DNA of 64,000 nucleotides. It comes from Candidatus Iainarchaeum sp. Its GTDB lineage: Archaea; Iainarchaeota; Iainarchaeia; Iainarchaeales; DTGL01. The DNA lies in the NCBI GenBank assembly GCA_026413945.1, contig JAOAJX010000001.1, positions 1 through 64,000 of the forward strand. The letters run 5' to 3'. This document shows positions 8,653-15,806 of this stretch, piece by piece. Within the stretch, counting starts at the first letter, position 1, and every line of letters begins with the position of its first letter. The position numbers and the translations under genes were made by a program. The notes beneath the pieces are model-generated. The model made no database searches, was not told where the DNA came from, and saw nothing but the letters and a program-made list of their open reading frames with translations.

Positions 8653-8673
8653 CAAAGTTTAATGCAAACTTTG
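8653..8673. repeat. Perfect inverted repeat upstream of mcm
   Basis: CAAAGTTT-AATGC-AAACTTTG has two perfect 8-bp arms around a 5-nt centre, 19 bp before the MCM start codon. It could be an operator controlling mcm, a hairpin in the mcm leader, or a terminator-like hairpin after tdk, though no T-tract follows. Position and perfection favour a real element; its function is inferred. Confidence 0.5.
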
Positions 8674-8692
8674 TAGCATAGATGGGGTAAGC

Positions 8693-10801
8693 ATGCCAAC
8701 GTTAGAGTTTGAAGAATCAACTTTCGGCAGTGAAAACATCTATGTAGAAAAGTTCAAGAGATTTTTTGAGCTGAATTATAAAAAAGAGATTGAAGACTGC
8801 ATTGAAAATTACCCTGAAAAACGCTCTTTGGCCGTAGATTTTGCTTTGCTTGAAAAGTTTGATTATGTGCTTGCAGATGAACTTATAGAAAATCCAGATG
8901 TTGTAATAGATAGTGCAAAGCAAGCATTGCGTGGCTTTTCGTTCACAACATTGGAAACTAAAGAAATAAGCATAAATATAAGATTTTTTAATTTTCCAGA
9001 AACAAACAGAATACTTCTTCGCAATATTTCAGCAACTCATCTTAACAAGATGATATGTGTGGAGGGTGTTATTAAACAGATTACAGATGTTCTTCCTAAG
9101 TTAAAGGTTGCTACTTGGAAATGCAACAGGTGTGGCAACACATACAAAATATTCCAAACAGGCCAAAGTGTTTCAGAGCCGGTTTTTTGTGAAAATTGCA
9201 GACACCGTGATTTTTCCCTATTTGAAGAGGAATCAGAGTTTCTAGATTATCAAAAAATGCAGATTCAAGAACCATTGGAGGTGCTTAAGGGTAGCGAACA
9301 GCCAACTTCATTAGACGTTTACCTTGCGGATGATATAGTAAACAAAGCACTTCCGGGGGATAGTGTTATTCTTGTTGGCATTCTACGACTCTCCCCAACC
9401 AAAAAGGGAAAGCCGATATTTGGGCGTTATCTTGAGTGTATTTACGTGGAGCAGAAGCAACGCGAATTCGAAGAAATTACTGTAACAGCTGCTGATGAGA
9501 AAAAGATAAAAGAACTTGCAAAAGATCCGCAAATTTATGAAAAGCTTATTCAAAGCATAGCCCCAAGCATTTATGGGCATGAGGATGTGAAGGAAGCAAT
9601 AGCATTGCAGCTCTTTGGCGGAGTGAAAAAAATTTTGCCGACGCAGCAGATAAGAGGAAATATACACATTCTTCTTGTTGGTGATCCGGGTGTTGCAAAA
9701 TCACAGATGCTTACATCGGCAAATGCCATAGCACCAAAAAGCATATATGTTGGGGGCAAAACTACTAGTGGAGTTGGTCTTACTGCAACAGCAGTGAAGG
9801 ATGAATTTGGTGAAGGTGCTTGGACTCTCAAGGCAGGAGCATTAGTGCTTGCAAGCGGTGGCATTGCGATGGTTGACGAGCTTGACAAGATGCCGGCCGA
9901 CGAAAGGGTTGCGCTGCATGAAGCGATGGAACAAAGCACAGTAAGTGTTGCTAAAGCTGGGATCATAACAAGATTTAAGACAGACACGAGCATACTTGCT
10001 GCTGCAAACCCAAAATTCTCGAGGTTTGAAAACTATGAACCACTTGTAAACCAGATTGATTTGCCGCCGACTCTTATTTCAAGATTTGACTTATTCTTTC
10101 TTATAAGAGATGTTCTTGACAAAACAAAAGATACTGAGATAGCAAATTTCATACTTAAGACACACAGGGCTGGTGAGAAGCTCTCTAAGGTTAAAATGCA
10201 TGGCAGGGGCATAAGAAAATTGGGTTCGGAAAAGATTGGGGATCTTGCAATGCCGGCAATAGAGCCGGAGCTTTTGAGGAAGTACATTTCATATGCGAGG
10301 CAGCATATATTCCCAGAACTTTCAGATGAAGCGATAAATGCTATATCGGATTTCTATGTGAAGCTTCGTGAAAAAGGGCGTGAAGAAGGCGCATATACAG
10401 CAACGCATAGGCAACTTGAAGGCTTAGTGCGCCTCAGCGAAGCCTCAGCAAGGGTTCGACTTAGCAATGTAGTGGAAAAACAAGACGCTGAAAGGGCAAT
10501 AAGGCTTCTAAAGCGCTCACTTAAGGACGTTGTAACTGATCCTGAGACTGGGAAGATAGATATAGATCTAATACTTGCCGGTCAAACTCATACTCAGCTA
10601 GAAAACATGCACAAAGTGCTTGCAATAATAAAGGAAAAATCAAAAGGTGGAGAGTCAGTGCCAATTGATGTTTTGGTAAGTGAAGCTGCTCAAGCTGGTA
10701 TAAGCTCTGAAAAGCTTGACGAAATCATTAACAAGCTCGAAAAGAAAGGGGAGATTTACAGACCTAGGCACAATCTAGTTAAGCCGACGCAAAAGGATTA
10801 A
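8693..10801 (+). CDS. mcm: Replicative DNA helicase MCM
   Basis: This is the hexameric 3'-5' helicase of archaeal replication. An N-terminal DNA-binding domain (to about residue 260) contains a zinc ribbon, CNRCGNTYK...FCENC. The AAA+ core has Walker A GDPGVAKS, Walker B MVDELDKM, sensor 1 around ILAAANPKF and an arginine finger SRFDLFF. The last 80 residues look like the usual winged helix. The length (702 aa) is normal and no intein is present. The ATG at 8693 begins a typical N-terminus, and an 8-bp inverted repeat precedes it. It is the only mcm gene in the window, and no cdc6/orc1 is beside it. Confidence 0.97.
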   Translation: MPTLEFEESTFGSENIYVEKFKRFFELNYKKEIEDCIENYPEKRSLAVDFALLEKFDYVLADELIENPDVVIDSAKQALRGFSFTTLETKEISINIRFFNFPETNRILLRNISATHLNKMICVEGVIKQITDVLPKLKVATWKCNRCGNTYKIFQTGQSVSEPVFCENCRHRDFSLFEEESEFLDYQKMQIQEPLEVLKGSEQPTSLDVYLADDIVNKALPGDSVILVGILRLSPTKKGKPIFGRYLECIYVEQKQREFEEITVTAADEKKIKELAKDPQIYEKLIQSIAPSIYGHEDVKEAIALQLFGGVKKILPTQQIRGNIHILLVGDPGVAKSQMLTSANAIAPKSIYVGGKTTSGVGLTATAVKDEFGEGAWTLKAGALVLASGGIAMVDELDKMPADERVALHEAMEQSTVSVAKAGIITRFKTDTSILAAANPKFSRFENYEPLVNQIDLPPTLISRFDLFFLIRDVLDKTKDTEIANFILKTHRAGEKLSKVKMHGRGIRKLGSEKIGDLAMPAIEPELLRKYISYARQHIFPELSDEAINAISDFYVKLREKGREEGAYTATHRQLEGLVRLSEASARVRLSNVVEKQDAERAIRLLKRSLKDVVTDPETGKIDIDLILAGQTHTQLENMHKVLAIIKEKSKGGESVPIDVLVSEAAQAGISSEKLDEIINKLEKKGEIYRPRHNLVKPTQKD

Positions 10802-10820
10802 AAAAGCCACAAGCGATTTT

Positions 10821-11195
10821 TTAAATACCTGCTTGATCAACACGCACCGTGCAACCATCACATAACTCTAAATCATTTAGAATATTCTCTTTTGCAGTTA
10901 GATTGTTTTCGAGTTGGGTTCCAATACGACTTCCGCCAACGCTTATGTGAACCTCGCCATTTCTATCTTTCCATTCTCCCGCATAATATATGCTCTCAAC
11001 GAAATAGAAATTAGATTGCCTGCTAAACTCCTTTAAGGTTTCGCTTCGCATAATTGCAAATGTGCTAGTACTGGCCGAAATTGCTGGAAGCTTTGAGAGT
11101 GTTGAAATAGAAATGGTTATTACGACAGCAACAATTATTATAATCTCAAATGATGATTGGGCTTTTTTTTCATTATAAGTTAGTCCTTTGCTCAT
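10821..11195 (-). CDS. Class III pilin-like protein (124 aa)
   Basis: The N-terminus NEKKAQSSFEIIIIVAVVIT has the basic, KKAQSSFE and hydrophobic order of a class III prepilin signal, with cleavage expected after Ala. A short globular part of about 80 residues follows, with a CDGC pair near the C-terminus that could form a disulfide or bind metal. It is the last gene of the type IV pilus cluster. Its ATG follows the stop of the preceding pilin gene without a gap, which indicates co-expression. It is probably a minor pilin. Confidence 0.75.
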   Translation of the reverse strand: MSKGLTYNEKKAQSSFEIIIIVAVVITISISTLSKLPAISASTSTFAIMRSETLKEFSRQSNFYFVESIYYAGEWKDRNGEVHISVGGSRIGTQLENNLTAKENILNDLELCDGCTVRVDQAGI

Positions 11196-11819
11196 TTAAG
11201 GCCCACCTGGTGGCTGTGGTGGCTGCGCTTGCAGTGACACAGTGGATGTGAGTGTTGTTAAGTAATGTTTTGTTATTGAGACTTTTACTTTTTTAACATA
11301 GCTTCCTTCAATGCAATCTCCGCTTGCCCCATTACAAGAGCAATTTCCTGAAGAGCTGTCGCAAAGTTTAAAATTATCACATTCAATGCTTAACGAGGAT
11401 GACGCTGGGAAATGTAAAAGCTCACCACCCTCACAGCCTTGTTGGTATGATGCTTGGTTACAGCCAGAGCCAACTGTAACTGAACCTTCTTTTATCTCTG
11501 TAACCCTTGCACTTGACTGAAAAGGAACTCTGAAATATATTCTTTTGTTTGTTTCATCGCAATGCAGTGTTATATTGTCGTCCAAAAAAATCCAAACTGT
11601 TCTTTGGCTCTCACCGGTTGCTGATGCAACCTCACTTACAGCATTTGCGATCTGTTTTACAGCCAATCTTGCTTGACCAATCCTGTGTAAGCCTAATACG
11701 CTATTCTGCGTCTCGACGAATGCTGGATAAACAACACCGTGAATTATTACTAATATTATCAAAAAAAGGAAAAGAAATTCAATGGATGTCTGACCTTTTC
11801 CATTTAAATTAAAGACCAT
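11196..11819 (-). CDS. Class III pilin-like protein with Cys-rich region and Pro-rich tail
   Basis: The signal is LNGKGQTSIEFLFLFLIILV, a clear class III prepilin motif. The mature part, about 180 residues, contains a Cys-rich stretch (CDSSSGNCSCNGASGDC) likely to be disulfide-bonded outside the cell. It ends in the low-complexity tail QPPQPPGGP. The 5' end overlaps the prepilin peptidase gene by 16 bp, and the 3' end abuts the next pilin gene. It is larger than the micro-pilins of the locus, so it is a candidate tip or minor pilin. No closer family is recognised. Confidence 0.78.
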   Translation of the reverse strand: MVFNLNGKGQTSIEFLFLFLIILVIIHGVVYPAFVETQNSVLGLHRIGQARLAVKQIANAVSEVASATGESQRTVWIFLDDNITLHCDETNKRIYFRVPFQSSARVTEIKEGSVTVGSGCNQASYQQGCEGGELLHFPASSSLSIECDNFKLCDSSSGNCSCNGASGDCIEGSYVKKVKVSITKHYLTTLTSTVSLQAQPPQPPGGP

Positions 11820-12763
11820 ATAATGTCACCAAAAATATTCAGCAGAATATAGGCAAAAAGTATCGCGGGGACCATTGGAACAGACTCTTTAACAAGAATG
11901 CTGTCCTCGAGTTTGTTTTTAGATACTAGTTTTTTTAATTCATTTATCTCTTCGTCAGTAACGCCCCTGGCATTTAGTGGACTTACTATTTCTTTTTCAA
12001 CTTTAGCCATCTCAGTTTTCTTCATAGCCATATAATTGATAAGCATTCCTATATTAAAATGTTTTTCTCTCACTGCTTTACCGTTGACAAGCTTTATGGT
12101 TTCACCAACAATATCCCCTTCCTTTAATTCAGTTATCTTCTTTTCTTTTATAAGTAAAACCCTTGCCAAAGGCATACTCGCTATCAGAATTGCCGAAAAA
12201 ATGAATAGAAATATTGTTAATGCTGCGCCTGCGTCGAGACCAAGAAAAAAAGCAATAAGTGGCAAGATAATCGAAAGGGCAATTAAGGAAATTATCTTCT
12301 CCCTCATTCTTTTTTCAGCACACTTTAGCATTATTAATAGAGATATGGGGAACATTGAAAATATTGTAAAGATAAAAAGTTCAAAAGGAAAAAGAGGGAA
12401 AACTCTATAAGTTCTTTGCAAAAAATAAATGTCATTATTGGATATGAGTGCAAAAACGTTTGGATTAACTGGATTGAGCGCAGCAATAGCTGAGAAAAGC
12501 TTTACATCACCGCCAGCCCAAAATCCGAGCTTATATAGAATGTAACTAAAAAGAAAGGTGTATATAAGTGCAAAAACGGAGTAGAGAAAAGGCGTTGTGG
12601 TTTGCAGATACACTGAAAAAAAGATATGCAGTAGAAGACCTGAAAGTGCAAGCAAAAAGCAAAGCTTATTGCTCACAATCCTTTCTTTCAAATCAGTATA
12701 TGAAGCTATTAGAAGACCTGAAAAGGAAAAAATGAAAACTAATAATGGTAGATAAAATAACAT
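11804..12763 (-). CDS. Prepilin peptidase, A24 family (archaeal EppA/FlaK/PibD type)
   Basis: This is an integral-membrane aspartate protease that cleaves class III signal peptides. Both catalytic aspartates are visible: the first in IASYTDLKERIVSN (residue about 24) and the second in the GGDVKLFSA motif (about residue 85). Hydrophobic helices surround them. At 319 aa it is longer than the simplest archaeal enzymes; the extra part includes a soluble segment (about residues 200-290) before a last helix. It sits inside the pilus operon and could process every class III protein in the window. Confidence 0.88.
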   Translation of the reverse strand: MLFYLPLLVFIFSFSGLLIASYTDLKERIVSNKLCFLLALSGLLLHIFFSVYLQTTTPFLYSVFALIYTFLFSYILYKLGFWAGGDVKLFSAIAALNPVNPNVFALISNNDIYFLQRTYRVFPLFPFELFIFTIFSMFPISLLIMLKCAEKRMREKIISLIALSIILPLIAFFLGLDAGAALTIFLFIFSAILIASMPLARVLLIKEKKITELKEGDIVGETIKLVNGKAVREKHFNIGMLINYMAMKKTEMAKVEKEIVSPLNARGVTDEEINELKKLVSKNKLEDSILVKESVPMVPAILFAYILLNIFGDIIWSLI

Positions 12764-12847
12764 TATGACACCTGAATGCCGCTACATTTATTTATGCAAA
12801 GAAATTAAATTTAATTCGGATTTGGCAATTATAGTTAAAGCATAAGA

Positions 12848-13018
12848 TTAGCGCATTAATGATTGCAGCAGTGAGCTTTGCATCTTTAGAACTTCGGTTC
12901 TGAGGTTGTCAGCAATGATTTCAATATAGACTACTAAAACTGTTCCTGCAACCACTAATGCAATTACAAAAGCAAGCAAAGTGAGATAATCAAATGAGAC
13001 CTGTGCTTTTTTATTCAT
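12848..13018 (-). CDS. Micro-pilin (56 aa), class III signal
   Basis: Too short for the ORF track; read directly. It starts MNKKAQVSFDYLTLLAFVIA. KKAQVSFD is a class III cleavage site followed by about 22 hydrophobic residues and a 22-residue amphipathic tail ending LLQSLMR. A strong GGAGGG precedes the ATG, which shares one base with the upstream stop (TGATG). With no globular domain the mature chain would be essentially one helix of about 50 residues, the size of Flp/Tad pilins. It is probably a paralogue of the next micro-pilin (13018-13188). Confidence 0.82.
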   Translation of the reverse strand: MNKKAQVSFDYLTLLAFVIALVVAGTVLVVYIEIIADNLRTEVLKMQSSLLQSLMR

Positions 13019-13188
13019 CAATTCCCTCCTTGAAGAAGTTTCCTTCTTATCTCTGATGTCTCTCGTTCCATATTAAGTGAGAGATTAATGAGATGGACTA
13101 CTATGGCTGATATGGCAAGGCCTAAAGAAAGAACAAAAGAAAGCATAATCAAATAATCGGTGGCTACTTGTGCCTTATTCTCCATCAT
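13018..13188 (-). CDS. Micro-pilin (56 aa), class III signal
   Basis: Too short for the ORF track; read directly. The sequence begins MMENKAQVATDYLIMLSFVL. NKAQVATD is the class III cleavage motif. A hydrophobic helix and a charged tail (NMERETSEIRRKLLQGGN) follow. The stop overlaps the ATG of the similar gene at 12848-13018 by one base, so they are translated together. The length equals its neighbour's, and both keep KAQV-x-x-DYL, which suggests duplication. The first or second Met could be the start. It is a likely structural or minor subunit of a Flp-like filament. Confidence 0.82.
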   Translation of the reverse strand: MMENKAQVATDYLIMLSFVLSLGLAISAIVVHLINLSLNMERETSEIRRKLLQGGN

Positions 13189-13214
13189 TTATCAGCCGGC
13201 ATGTAACCTTAACT

Positions 13215-13496
13215 TTAACTACAACTGCTGGGAACATCAACGGCAACGCATCTGTTGTTTTGCCAAGCGCAATCTTTAACGTTGTCATTGTCGAGATCTG
13301 GACCTAATGTGCTTCCTTGGCACAAGTTCTCATTTGGTTTCGCACTGCATGTGGCTTCAAAAATTGTCTTATCATTCTCGCACTGCTGTTTTCCTGCAGT
13401 TGGCAAAATAACTGTAATAACCAAAAGCACAACAACCATTGCTGCTCCTATTAGGATTAGGTATTCCAATGCACCTTGACCTTTCTCATATGCCAT
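13215..13496 (-). CDS. Small class III pilin with Cys-rich, Ca-loop-like tail (93 aa)
   Basis: The signal is EKGQGALEYLILIGAAMVVV. After the helix come about 58 residues with six cysteines (residues 39, 50, 59, 76, 83, 92), enough for three disulfides. They also include an acidic DLDNDNVKDC segment resembling a thrombospondin-type-3/dockerin-like calcium loop. GGAGGTAAG ahead of the ATG is a very good ribosome-binding site, consistent with high expression, so this may be the major pilin. It lies between micro-pilin genes in the pilus operon. The calcium and disulfide roles are inference. Confidence 0.85.
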   Translation of the reverse strand: MAYEKGQGALEYLILIGAAMVVVLLVITVILPTAGKQQCENDKTIFEATCSAKPNENLCQGSTLGPDLDNDNVKDCAWQNNRCVAVDVPSSCS

Positions 13497-13522
13497 TTTC
13501 TTACCTCCTTTTTATACAAACA

Positions 13523-13681
13523 TTAAGGTGTGGGTGTATGCTCAGCAGTCCTCTTTATCTCACCACCAACTGTTTTCGTGGTATTTTTAAGATAAATCCC
13601 AACAATTGTTGCTGTCATAACTGCTCCACCCAATATCAGCAAATACTCAAGAGATGTCTGTGCGCGCTTTTCCTTCAACAT
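13523..13681 (-). CDS. Micro-pilin (52 aa), class III signal
   Basis: Too short for the ORF track; read directly. MLKEKRAQTSLEYLLILGGA has the KRAQTSLE cleavage motif and hydrophobic helix of a class III prepilin. Only about 25 residues follow (KNTTKTVGGEIKRTAEHTPTP). GGGAGGTGA is an almost perfect ribosome-binding site before the ATG. It is the first pilin gene after the two TadB/TadC-like membrane proteins. Strong initiation signals and position make it, with the 93-aa protein, a candidate major subunit. Confidence 0.83.
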   Translation of the reverse strand: MLKEKRAQTSLEYLLILGGAVMTATIVGIYLKNTTKTVGGEIKRTAEHTPTP

Positions 13682-13686
13682 CCTAT

Positions 13687-14688
13687 TCACCTCCCAAAGA
13701 ATAATGATGTAAGCACAAATGACAAGTAATATATCAAATATGCAATAAATAAGAAGAATGGGATATATATAAAGCTTTTGCTGATAGTTCCATCTCTTAT
13801 CATCGCTACCATAAAGCTAGCAGCAGTTGCTTCAATTATAATATATGCGATTAGAAGAATCATAAGTGCATTGCTTACACATCCCCAGTAACCTTTGTAA
13901 TCAACACCCGTCGGGGTTATGAAGTGATTTGCATTACAAAAGAAACTGCTGTCTAAACTGCCAACTTGTGTAGGCATGGCACTTACCGCTTTTATTGTCT
14001 GCGTTAATAGGAAATTGACTATTGAAGTTATGAGCCCAAGAATTAATGGTGCTACAAGAACTCCAGCAACAACCATAAAAAGAACCTGCATCGTTGTGCT
14101 GCTTTTCCTTTCTCTTGTTATTCTGTGGGTTGCTCTTACATCATCGGCAATCTCATCCAGTATATCGGCCAAACTTGCGCCTGCTGATATTGAATCGAGT
14201 ATAATATCTACGGCCCTTTTTATAACCCTGCTATTAACATTGTATGCAAAGTTCTTTAGTGCATTTGATAGGTTCTCGCCTTCCTCCAGGCGCCTCAGTA
14301 CAAGTGCTATTTCATAAGTAAGAGGGCCATATTCAGCGGAGCTGACTGTACGTAAAGCATATTCAAATGTGCCTCCTGCTTTTAGCGTATCAGCCATTTG
14401 TCTGAAAGCATCAGGCAAGAACTCCTCCATTTTTGCTATTCTTCTTACTGACATAAGGTATGGGTAAGTTATCATTAGATCTATGACTGCGATGAAAAGC
14501 AAAAAGGATATTATTGCAGCATGTATTTTGCCTATTTTTATAACCTCAAACTCACCGAGTAAAAGCCAAGCCACAATACCTAAGCAAATAGAAAGAACTA
14601 TAGATATGATAAGCCACTTAGTTGGGCTGATAAAGAAATGTATCTCTCTTAGATATTCCTTATACGTTAACCAAGCATTTCTTATCAT
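13687..14688 (-). CDS. Type IV pilus/Tad inner-membrane platform protein (T2SF domain), TadC-like
   Basis: This is a membrane platform protein on which pilin assembly occurs. A T2SF domain is visible in the central soluble part (EEFLPDAFRQMADTLKAGGTFEYAL, then LRRLEEGENLSNALKNFA). It is flanked by paired hydrophobic helices at the N-terminus and several at the C-terminus. It has the single-T2SF-domain architecture of TadB/TadC and ArlJ-type proteins (333 aa). It directly follows a homologous gene (14697-15806), and such paired platform genes are characteristic of Tad systems. It lies 6 bp upstream of a micro-pilin gene. Confidence 0.85.
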   Translation of the reverse strand: MIRNAWLTYKEYLREIHFFISPTKWLIISIVLSICLGIVAWLLLGEFEVIKIGKIHAAIISFLLFIAVIDLMITYPYLMSVRRIAKMEEFLPDAFRQMADTLKAGGTFEYALRTVSSAEYGPLTYEIALVLRRLEEGENLSNALKNFAYNVNSRVIKRAVDIILDSISAGASLADILDEIADDVRATHRITRERKSSTTMQVLFMVVAGVLVAPLILGLITSIVNFLLTQTIKAVSAMPTQVGSLDSSFFCNANHFITPTGVDYKGYWGCVSNALMILLIAYIIIEATAASFMVAMIRDGTISKSFIYIPFFLFIAYLIYYLSFVLTSLFFGR

Positions 14689-14696
14689 ATCTCCAC

Positions 14697-15806
14697 CTAA
14701 GCGTGAGGTTGCATTGACCTTATAAGCGTGAAAACCATTATAAGCAATAGTGGCATCAACATAAGGTAAAATATTGCCAACATATCAATACCCAATGGTA
14801 GCATTGATAGTGTGAACTTTCCGCTAACAGCAGATATTGGAGAATTTCTTATTGCTCCAAGTATTGCTATGACAACTGGAAAAACTATTGCAAAGAATAT
14901 AAATAAAACACCGATGAAATTCATTTTTTGGCCAAATTCTTGCATGTTTGACCTTAGCTGAAAAGCTACATCTTCGGCAATTTCATTCATTACGTTTGAA
15001 AGGTTCCCACCGGTTTTTATGGCTCGTATAGTGTGCATCATTGCATTCTTAAGTGCAACAGATTTTGTGCGCAAGGCTAAGCGCCTTAATGCCTCTTGAG
15101 TATCCATTCCCTCTTCAATCTCGGTTATTGTCCTAGCAAATTCTTCGCTTAAGGGCCCGTAATCCGCTTTAGCGACAGCTTGCAGGGTTCTATAGAGCCC
15201 TATACCTGCGCTTAACTGTGTTGCTATGTGACGCAGGGCAAAAGGAAGCTCCATGCTTATTGCCTTTCCGCGTGATTTAGCACGAAACTTAGGAATCATT
15301 AATGTTATCACACCAGTAAAAAAAGAAAAAACAAAACTGAGTACAAGAACTAGTGGTATCATTGAAGTAGTAATTTTAAAAAGTGATAGAAAACCAAGGC
15401 CTGCAAAAAATACTGCAAAAAACATAAAAAATGACACAGCACTTGATATGATAAGCCACTGCCTTGCAGATAGTTTCATATTTGCAGAATATAGCTCGGC
15501 ATCAAGTGCTTGAGCAAAAGGCGAAATGGAAAATATTTTGGCCGCTAGGTCAAGGAAGCCTCGAAGTGGCCCAGTGTATGTTTTACCTACAAAGCTTAAA
15601 AACTTCGATTCGTGTTCTTTGAGGTCTTCTGGCCTTTGAACCTCAATGGTACTTACCTTGCCTTCAGTGATCAACGAAGTGAGCTCTGTTTTTTGGCCTG
15701 GCGTAACCTCAATGCCTTCTGAAGCATACTTTTTTTTCATTTTTTCAACTATTGCGTCAACTTTTTCCATATCGTGCAATTCTGGTTTATCTTTCTTTAT
15801 AGGCAT
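14697..15806 (-). CDS. Type IV pilus/Tad inner-membrane platform protein (T2SF domain), TadB-like
   Basis: This is the second single-T2SF-domain protein of the locus. The motif region reads SMELPFALRHIATQLSAGIGLYRTL, followed by ITEIEEGMDTQEALRRLA, with hydrophobic helices before and after. About 100 hydrophilic residues with KKKYASEGIEVTPGQ precede the first helix. Its start codon directly follows the ATPase stop (TGA-ATG), showing tight coupling. It is a probable paralogue and hetero-oligomer partner of the 13687-14688 protein. Confidence 0.85.
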   Translation of the reverse strand: MPIKKDKPELHDMEKVDAIVEKMKKKYASEGIEVTPGQKTELTSLITEGKVSTIEVQRPEDLKEHESKFLSFVGKTYTGPLRGFLDLAAKIFSISPFAQALDAELYSANMKLSARQWLIISSAVSFFMFFAVFFAGLGFLSLFKITTSMIPLVLVLSFVFSFFTGVITLMIPKFRAKSRGKAISMELPFALRHIATQLSAGIGLYRTLQAVAKADYGPLSEEFARTITEIEEGMDTQEALRRLALRTKSVALKNAMMHTIRAIKTGGNLSNVMNEIAEDVAFQLRSNMQEFGQKMNFIGVLFIFFAIVFPVVIAILGAIRNSPISAVSGKFTLSMLPLGIDMLAIFYLMLMPLLLIMVFTLIRSMQPHA

